From positions 2,790,001-2,854,000 of the forward strand of contig NZ_CP045246.1 of NCBI RefSeq assembly GCF_035189165.1: 64,000 nt of DNA. Direction: 5' to 3'. The stretch's first letter is position 1, and each line of letters starts with the position of its first letter. Both the position numbers and the translations under genes were made by a program. Below the pieces are notes generated by a model, which made no database searches, was not told the origin of the DNA, and saw only the letters and a list, made by a program, of their open reading frames with translations. Below, one piece after another: positions 58,743 to 64,000 of the stretch. The stretch comes from Arthrobacter sp. JZ12. Lineage in GTDB: Bacteria > Actinomycetota > Actinomycetes > Actinomycetales > Micrococcaceae.

Positions 58743-59714
58743 CTACACCGCGAACGACGCCGCGGGGCTGGCAATTCGCGCCAGGTACCGTGCGAGCGCC
58801 CGGGGCGCGGAACGCGGTGCTTCTGCATCAACAAGGGCGTTGTAGTTGGTGTTGGTATTCACGTCATAGGTGAGGAGTCGCCCGTCGGCTGTTTCCATGA
58901 ACTCGATTCCGCAGACCTCGATGTTGTTCCGCCGCGCGAATTCGATGTACTTGCCGATGATCGGATGGTCGAAGTCGCGGCGAAGGCTGAACAGCTGCTG
59001 GTCCGCAACAGGTTCAATCGTTGCACCCGGTGGCATGATCGGCTTGCCGGTTTCCGCATCGATGGCACAGGCGTCAGCCGGGCAGAGCTGGAACCCGCCG
59101 CGCGCAGTGTCGGCCTGGATCGCGTAGATCAATTCGCCGCCTACCAGCTCCACCCTGGTGATAACCGGTTCGGCCGCCTGGATGTACTCCTGCACGAGGG
59201 TAATTCCGTCCTGCGGTTCCTCGAACTCGTCCGAGGCCACATAGGCCGCCAGCTCCTCGTGGCTCTCGAATCCTCTGACGCCGAGCCCCTTGCCGCCCTG
59301 GTTGTGCTTGGTGATGAAGGGGGCCTCGAACCTCCGAGCCGCCTCGAGGATACGGTGGCGCCCGATCGCGGCAACAGTCCGGGGCGTATCGATCCCTGCG
59401 GCCTTGAGGGCGGTGAGCTGGTCCACCTTGCTCATCTCGAGCTCGAGGATCCGCCGCCCGTTGACGGTCCGGCGCCCGTGCGCCTCCAGCCAGGACAGCA
59501 CCGCGCGGGCATAATCCTTTGACAGGTTGTGGTTCCGGGTGTGGGCAGAAGCGCTGATCCGGGACCAGAAGATCCCTTCGGGTGGAACCGAGTCCAGCTC
59601 AAGGGCACCGTCCGTCAGCAGCATCTCCTCGAACTCGAGGCCTTCCTGCTCGAAGGCGCGGGCGAAGGGCGGAAACCATTCGGGATTTTCGTGCAGCGCG
59701 TAAATCTTGGCCAT
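58743..59714 (-). CDS. ATP-grasp ligase, RimK-like
   Basis: 323 residues. ATP-grasp features: MSKVDQLTALKAAGIDTPRTVAA (pre-A domain), ITKHNQGGKGLGVRGF (ATP-binding loop), LVQEYIQAAEPVITRVELVGGELIYAIQADTA and GIEFMETADGRLLTYDVNTNTNYN (metal-binding end). These enzymes join a carboxylate to an amine or thiol using ATP; the substrates cannot be told from sequence. Start at ATG 59714 begins a well-folded pre-ATP domain. Confidence 0.88.
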   Translation of the reverse strand: MAKIYALHENPEWFPPFARAFEQEGLEFEEMLLTDGALELDSVPPEGIFWSRISASAHTRNHNLSKDYARAVLSWLEAHGRRTVNGRRILELEMSKVDQLTALKAAGIDTPRTVAAIGRHRILEAARRFEAPFITKHNQGGKGLGVRGFESHEELAAYVASDEFEEPQDGITLVQEYIQAAEPVITRVELVGGELIYAIQADTARGGFQLCPADACAIDAETGKPIMPPGATIEPVADQQLFSLRRDFDHPIIGKYIEFARRNNIEVCGIEFMETADGRLLTYDVNTNTNYNALVDAEAPRSAPRALARYLARIASPAASFAV

Positions 59715-59854
59715 TTCCGTGTAACTAATGGGTGTCGAGCACTATTCCAGTTTCCCCGGAAGAAATAACAGCACCGAAACTCGCCCGCAATACACCGGCG
59801 GAATGCTTTAACTACCGGCGGGAAAGCCGGTTCCCTTCTCTTCAAGGAGCCGCA

Positions 59855-60136
59855 ATGCCTCTGCTTACTCCCACTGAAATTACCCGCATCCGAGACCTCG
59901 GCGTCCTGCGCCGGGGCGATGAGATCGAAGCACACCTGCGCAACGAGATCCACTACCGCGGAAAGGTCGAGGACACTGCTCCCGGCCTGGGCGTTGTCTG
60001 GATCCGTGACGAGTCTGATGGCCAACGGGCCATCCTCCACGCCGACGAGTACGCCATTTGGCAGATCCGTGCGGTTGTTCCAGTTTCCGTTCCTACTGAC
60101 TCGGCCCCTGATCCGGCCACCGGCCTCGCCGCCTAG
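59855..60136 (+). CDS. Small conserved-looking protein, unknown function
   Basis: 93 residues. After MPLLTPTEITRIRDLGVLRRGDEIEAHLRN, the sequence alternates short strands (HYRGKVEDTAPGLGVVWIRDE, RAILHADEYAIWQIRAV), suggesting a small beta-barrel or SH3-like fold. No family recognised. CAAGGAGCCGCA precedes the ATG at 59855; the open frame from 59732 has no ribosome site. Followed by a terminator and convergent with terC. Confidence 0.75.
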   Translation: MPLLTPTEITRIRDLGVLRRGDEIEAHLRNEIHYRGKVEDTAPGLGVVWIRDESDGQRAILHADEYAIWQIRAVVPVSVPTDSAPDPATGLAA

Positions 60137-60171
60137 CGGCCCATTCCCCACCACAAAGACTGGACGCTACG

Positions 60172-60208
60172 ACGACGGCGGGCCCGCAATGCGGGGACCC
60201 GCCGTCGT
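60172..60208. terminator. Terminator hairpin between convergent genes
   Basis: 11-bp outer stem (60172-60182 with 60198-60208) enclosing a CCCGC/GCGGG inner stem. Lies between a small unknown gene and terC. Confidence 0.75.
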
Positions 60209-60230
60209 TCCGTGCTCTCCGGAATGCCGG

Positions 60231-61424
60231 CTAGCGTGAAGGTTCCCGCTCCAAGGCTGCCTCGTGCTCCTCATGGGCACGCTTCAGCAAGGCCATGAAC
60301 TCGGTTTCGTTGCGGATGAACCTCTTGTACTTCTCCGGCTGCTTTCGCAGCATCTCCTCTTCGGCGCACATCCGGTTGAAGATCCTCTCCCGCTCGTTGA
60401 TATCGGTCTCGTAGTTGAGGTCCAAGTAGTAGATCGCGTGGCGGCGGGCACCGGAGATGAGGTTCTTTGCCTTCCCCTTGGGGCTCAGGAGGGACGCCAC
60501 CACCGTGACGATCAGGACGCCGAGTATCACGCTCAGGGACAGGCCAGTGGAGATCTCGACAACTTCAACGTGCTCGCCGTTGTTGATGAACGGGACATTG
60601 TTCTCGTGCAGCGCGTGCAGAATCAGCTTGATGCCGATGAAGCCCAGGATTGCAGCCAGCCCGTAGGAGAGGTAGATGAGCCGGTCCAGCAGTCCGTCGA
60701 TGAGGAAGTAAAGCTGACGCAGGCCCATCAGGGAGAAGGCCGTGGCCGTAAAGACGATGAAGACGCTCTGTGTCAGGCCGAAGATGGCGGGAATGGAATC
60801 CAGCGCGAAGAGGATGTCAGTGCCGCCGATGGCCACCATGACCAGCAGCATCGGGGTAAGGACTTTCTTGCCGTCCTCGATGGTGAAGAGCTTGTCGCCG
60901 TCGTAATGCTCTGTGGCGGGCAGGAATTTCCTTGCCGCGCGCACAAAGAAGGTTTCTTCCTCCTCGACATTCTTGGGCTTGAGGATGTTGCCGGCGGTAA
61001 TGAGGAGGATCAGCCCGAAGATATAGAAGACCCAGGCGAAGGAGTTGATGAGGGCAGCACCCAGGAAGATAAAGCCGGTGCGTGCAATCAACGAGAAGAC
61101 GATGCCGAACAACAGCACCTTCTGCTGGTCCGCCCGGGGAACCTTGAACGTTGTCATGATGATCAGGAAGACAAACAGGTTGTCCACGGAGAGCGCCTTC
61201 TCGGTGATGTACCCGGCGAAGTACTCGGCACCGAAATCCGGGCCCGCAAACACCAGCACTCCTACCCCGAAGAGCAGCGCGATCCCCACGTAGATCGCGG
61301 ACCAGACACTGGCTTCCTTGAGTGAAGGCGTGTGCGCCTTGCGAACGTGGAAAAAGAAATCGAACAGAAGCAGCCCCACGATTCCTGCGACAGTCAAAAT
61401 CCAGACAATAAAGGGCACTTCCAT
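60231..61424 (-). CDS. TerC/Alx-family membrane protein
   Basis: 397 residues with about nine hydrophobic segments and the family hallmarks GYITEKALSVDNLFVFLIIMTTF and MVAIGGTDILFALDSIPAIFGLTQSVFIVFTATAFSLMGLRQLYFL. Alx/TerC proteins export manganese or act in tellurite resistance and metal insertion; which applies here is unknown. A charged C-terminal tail of about 75 residues follows. ATG at 61424 is preceded by TAGGAGACG. No yybP-ykoY manganese riboswitch is evident in the short divergent spacer. Confidence 0.92.
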   Translation of the reverse strand: MEVPFIVWILTVAGIVGLLLFDFFFHVRKAHTPSLKEASVWSAIYVGIALLFGVGVLVFAGPDFGAEYFAGYITEKALSVDNLFVFLIIMTTFKVPRADQQKVLLFGIVFSLIARTGFIFLGAALINSFAWVFYIFGLILLITAGNILKPKNVEEEETFFVRAARKFLPATEHYDGDKLFTIEDGKKVLTPMLLVMVAIGGTDILFALDSIPAIFGLTQSVFIVFTATAFSLMGLRQLYFLIDGLLDRLIYLSYGLAAILGFIGIKLILHALHENNVPFINNGEHVEVVEISTGLSLSVILGVLIVTVVASLLSPKGKAKNLISGARRHAIYYLDLNYETDINERERIFNRMCAEEEMLRKQPEKYKRFIRNETEFMALLKRAHEEHEAALEREPSR

Positions 61425-61538
61425 GCGGCGTCTCCTAGTAAGTGTGCTTCCCATTCACCGTAGTTGGCGGTTCAGCGCACCTGCAAGCAGATCAACACTC
61501 AGTAGAATCCTTTCCGCCCCTCAGTGGAGGATGATCCT

Positions 61539-62855
61539 GTGAACCGACGAAGCAGACGTCTGAAGGAAGCTCTCCAGACTCAGCTGTGGCCGGTGCCTGC
61601 CCTGGCCGTAACCGTAGCCGTCGGTCTTGGCGTCTACCTGCCGATGATGGACACTGCGCTGTCCGGGTCTCTGCCCCCGTCCGTATCAGCCTGGCTGTTC
61701 GGCGGCGGACCTGAAGCAGCCCGGTCCATCCTCGAAGTGATCGCGGGGTCGCTCATCACGGTCACGTCCCTGACCTTCTCCCTGACAGTAGTGACCCTGC
61801 AACTGGCCAGCAGCCAGTTCTCGCCACGACTTCTGCGAACCTTTACGGCAGATCGGTTTGTCCATGGGACGTTGGCGCTGTTCCTTGCTTCCTTCGCCTA
61901 CGCCTTGACCGTTCTGCGCACCATACGCACGGCCGAGAACGATCGCGGGGAGTTTGTTCCTGAAATCTCCGTCACCCTTGCATTCGGTCTTGCCATCTCC
62001 AGCGTCATGGCGCTCGTGCTGTTCCTCGCCCATCTTGCCCGTGAACTCCGCGTGGAAACGATGCTCTCCCGCGTGCATGCCGAAACGAATGACACGATCA
62101 ACGCTGTCTTCCCCGAATCCAAGGATGAACTGCACTCAATTCCTGAACCCAGGGATTCCATCAAGCACGTCGAAGCCGAGAGGTCGGGTTTCCTCACCGG
62201 ATTGGATGAGCGGGCTTTGGTGAGGGCAGCTCACTCCGCCGACGCTGTGGTGCGGCTCGACAGGCCGCTGGGTTCTTCCCTTATTCGCGGAGTTCCGATA
62301 GCGACCGTCTGGACACAGGCAGCAGGCTCGCCGGACGCGGAGGTGCTGACAGAACTGAGCGGGAAAATCAACGCATCCATCTTCATCGAAGATGAACGCA
62401 CCAGCGCCCAGGACGTTGCGTTCGGCTTCCGCCAATTGGTCGATGTTGCCTCCCGCGCCCTCTCACCGGGAATCAACGACCCCACAACGGCCATACATGC
62501 ATTGAGTCATCTTTCGAGCCTGCTCTGCCACCTCGTTGGCCGGAACCCGGGGCCGCGGGTTCTGACGGACCAGCGGGGCGAGAGAAGGGTCATACTCCAG
62601 CTCCCCACCCTCGAGGACCTGCTCGACCTGGCACTGCGCCAGCCTCTCCTGTACGGGAGCGAGGACCCAGCCGTGATGGCCCGCATGATCGAGCTCGTCC
62701 TTGAGGTGTCCTGGCACGACCGCCACGGAAAACACGAGCCCGCCCTTTCAGCCCAGGTTGCACAGCTTACCCAGGCCCTTGCCACAGCGACCTACACGGC
62801 GGAGGAAAGACGCCATCTGGAGCAGCTGCTCTCACGCTTTCCGACGTCGCACTAA
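61539..62855 (+). CDS. DUF2254 family membrane protein
   Basis: 438 residues. N-terminal membrane region of about four hydrophobic segments with the DUF2254 signature ITVTSLTFSLTVVTLQLASSQFSPRLLRTFTADRFVHGTLALFLASFAYALTVLRTIR; soluble C-terminal half contains SRALSPGINDPTTAIHALSHLSSLL. Function unknown. Start taken at GTG 61539, which follows GGAGG by eight bases; a GTG at 61524 precedes that ribosome site. Divergent from terC. Confidence 0.85.
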   Translation: MNRRSRRLKEALQTQLWPVPALAVTVAVGLGVYLPMMDTALSGSLPPSVSAWLFGGGPEAARSILEVIAGSLITVTSLTFSLTVVTLQLASSQFSPRLLRTFTADRFVHGTLALFLASFAYALTVLRTIRTAENDRGEFVPEISVTLAFGLAISSVMALVLFLAHLARELRVETMLSRVHAETNDTINAVFPESKDELHSIPEPRDSIKHVEAERSGFLTGLDERALVRAAHSADAVVRLDRPLGSSLIRGVPIATVWTQAAGSPDAEVLTELSGKINASIFIEDERTSAQDVAFGFRQLVDVASRALSPGINDPTTAIHALSHLSSLLCHLVGRNPGPRVLTDQRGERRVILQLPTLEDLLDLALRQPLLYGSEDPAVMARMIELVLEVSWHDRHGKHEPALSAQVAQLTQALATATYTAEERRHLEQLLSRFPTSH

Positions 62856-62866
62856 GGACAGGCCCC

Positions 62867-62881
62867 GGCTGAGCTTCAGCC
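62867..62881. terminator. Small hairpin between convergent DUF2254 and epimerase genes
   Basis: GGCTGA and TCAGCC pair over a 3-base loop, overlapping the minus-strand stop codon. Only 6 bp, so a weak candidate. Confidence 0.3.
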
Positions 62882-63865
62882 ATGCGACCGTGCGGCGGCG
62901 ATCACTTTGTCGAACTGCGCGTCGAGTTCGGGATCTACCTCCTGCCGGCGCGGATCGGCGTCGTACCAGGCAAGAATCTCCCGGGCGCCGTGAACAAAAG
63001 GGGTAGTGCAGAAAAAGTCGGGCACCAACGCCTTCACCTTCGAGTTGTCGAAAATGACCGAATGGGACTTGTCGCCCAGCAGCTGCGGCCCGATGTCCGG
63101 AATTGCTGCCGCAATTGTCTCCGACGCGACGTGCACCAGTTCCGGCTCCGGAACGCCGGCCGCCTCCGCGAAGATCTGGTAGATCCGGTTCCAGGGCAGG
63201 AACTCATCGGAAGTGATCGTGAAGCTGTCACCGATCGCCTGCGGAAGACCGAGCAGCCCAACGAAAGCCTTCGCGAAATCGGTGCTGTGGGTAAGAGTCC
63301 ACAGCGAAGTACCGTCGCCGTGGACCAGCACAGGACGCCCGGCCCGCATCCTCGCGATGTCGGTCCAGCCGCCGGTGAGGGCGATCTTGGTGTGGTCGTA
63401 GGTGTGCGACGGGCGGACGATCGTGACGGGGAAGCCACGCTCCCGGTACTCGGTCACCAGCACGTCCTCAGCCGCGATCTTCTCGCGCGAATACTCCCAG
63501 TACGGGTTGCGGAGCGGCGTCGATTCCCGGATGGGGAGCGACGCCGGCGGCTTCTGGTACGCCGAAGCCGAGCTGATGAACACATACTGCCCGGTGCGCC
63601 CGCTGAAGAGCTCGATGTCGGTCGCCACATGCTCGGAGGTGAAGGCTACGAAATCCACGACGACGTCGAAGGTTCGGTCCCCAAGGGCCGCCCTCACCTC
63701 GCTGGGCCGGCGGATATCCGCCGTCACCACCTCCGCTCGGGAGGCAGGCGGCCGCTCGCTGCTGCTCCCCCTGTTCAGGATGGTCACGGAGTGACCCTGG
63801 GCAAGCGTCCGGTCCACCACCGCGGTACTGATGACGCCGGTTCCGCCGATGCAGAGGATGTTCAT
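62876..63865 (-). CDS. NAD-dependent epimerase/dehydratase (extended SDR)
   Basis: 329 residues. Rossmann motif CIGGTGVISTAVVDRTLA at the N-terminus; FVFISSASAYQKPPASLPI and YWEYSREKIAAEDVLV carry the catalytic Ser/Tyr-X-X-X-Lys region; VTIVRPSHTYDHTKI follows. Resembles the branch that acts on nucleotide sugars or as a reductase with an unknown small-molecule substrate. The ATG lies five bases after the stop of an aldo/keto reductase, so both are probably in one operon. Confidence 0.88.
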   Translation of the reverse strand: MNILCIGGTGVISTAVVDRTLAQGHSVTILNRGSSSERPPASRAEVVTADIRRPSEVRAALGDRTFDVVVDFVAFTSEHVATDIELFSGRTGQYVFISSASAYQKPPASLPIRESTPLRNPYWEYSREKIAAEDVLVTEYRERGFPVTIVRPSHTYDHTKIALTGGWTDIARMRAGRPVLVHGDGTSLWTLTHSTDFAKAFVGLLGLPQAIGDSFTITSDEFLPWNRIYQIFAEAAGVPEPELVHVASETIAAAIPDIGPQLLGDKSHSVIFDNSKVKALVPDFFCTTPFVHGAREILAWYDADPRRQEVDPELDAQFDKVIAAARSHG

Positions 63866-63870
63866 GGTGC

Positions 63871-64000
63871 CTACCAGGCGTAGTCTTCGGGGGCTGTCTT
63901 GTGCCCGGGGAAGATGTCGTCCAGCGCTGCCAGGGCGTCGTCGTCGAGCTTTATTTCAAGGGTGGCCAGGCCGGCGTCGAGCTGGTCCTGGGTGCGCGGT
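63871..64000 (-). CDS. Aldo/keto reductase, C-terminal fragment (cut by window edge)
   Basis: The last 42 codons of a minus-strand gene: RTQDQLDAGLATLEIKLDDD, then ALAALDDIFPGHKTAPEDYAW and TAG. The end of the fragment matches the C-terminus of aldo/keto reductases that include the QLDAGL and EDYAW-type tail. The rest lies beyond 64000. Confidence 0.75.
   Translation of the reverse strand, partial: PRTQDQLDAGLATLEIKLDDDALAALDDIFPGHKTAPEDYAW

Noticed and set aside
61425-61538. Possible yybP-ykoY manganese riboswitch upstream of terC
   Set aside because: The divergent spacer is only about 115 bases and I could not find the conserved aptamer sequences in it.
1-64000. Prophage, insertion sequence, integrase or attachment sites
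   Set aside because: No transposase, integrase or phage structural protein found in any frame, and no flanking direct repeats beside the tRNA gene were noticed.

Overview
The window is a GC-rich, gene-dense stretch of an actinobacterial chromosome. Gene families, the DtxR/IdeR-type iron boxes, Shine-Dalgarno use and many GTG/TTG starts fit an Arthrobacter-like member of the Micrococcaceae. No prophage, insertion sequence, CRISPR array or rRNA was seen. The only RNA gene is a tRNA-Gly(CCC), and a TPP riboswitch is present.

Layout. 0-4.6 kb: O-succinylhomoserine sulfhydrylase, a Tat-exported multicopper oxidase, and a secreted-repeat lipoprotein whose ECF-type promoter faces a convergent ECF sigma gene. 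4.7-7.8 kb: a thiamine/HMP ECF transporter (YkoC, fused YkoD, YkoE) under a TPP riboswitch. 8.1-14.5 kb: a complete Mrp Na+/H+ antiporter operon (A/B fused, then C-G). 14.7-22.1 kb: two MFS transporters, dCTP deaminase, tryptophan 2,3-dioxygenase, a protealysin-like M4 protease with its putative emfourin inhibitor, tRNA-Gly, a LysR regulator and PanD. 22.3-26.9 kb: an LpqY-SugABC-like disaccharide importer. 27-33.5 kb: an exported unknown protein, a thioredoxin/NHL protein coupled to a CopD-CtaG membrane protein, HU, and cysteine-poor ribosomal proteins L28, L33 and S14. 33.8-37.8 kb: a GlgC-like enzyme, MarR regulator, SGNH hydrolase, QE-repeat protein and a lipid-kinase-like protein. 37.8-42 kb: a siderophore uptake operon (two permeases, ATPase, siderophore-interacting reductase). 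42.1-50.7 kb: glutathionyl-hydroquinone-reductase-like enzyme, Cys-rich four-helix copper protein, YihY protein, epimerase, glycogen-debranching-type enzyme, two small paralogues, an MscS channel and a frameshifted CPBP protease. 50.7-64 kb: DUF2252 protein, a second complete siderophore ABC system, an orphan siderophore-binding lipoprotein, small stress-type proteins (PRC-barrel, ChaB), ATP-grasp ligase, TerC, DUF2254, an epimerase, and the end of an aldo/keto reductase.

Genes that appear to work together: three iron-uptake transcription units each carry a DtxR/IdeR-like box (42.03, 52.15 and 58.22 kb), and the orphan binding protein at 57.1 kb could serve the permease operon at 38-42 kb, which lacks one. 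The M4 protease and emfourin genes overlap as a protease-inhibitor pair. The ECF sigma and lipoprotein probably form a regulatory pair. Copper handling recurs (multicopper oxidase, CopD-CtaG, Csp-like protein).

The most unusual feature is not a gene. At seven loci a short tandem repeat (9, 11, 12, 13, 17 or 18 bp units) begins exactly on a gene's stop codon. In the four clearest cases every copy carries a stop codon: all in frame where the unit is a multiple of three (9 and 18 bp), and covering all three frames where it is not (11 and 13 bp). I know of no described class of element like this. Whether it is a mutational footprint or a redundant-termination device cannot be decided from this window alone.
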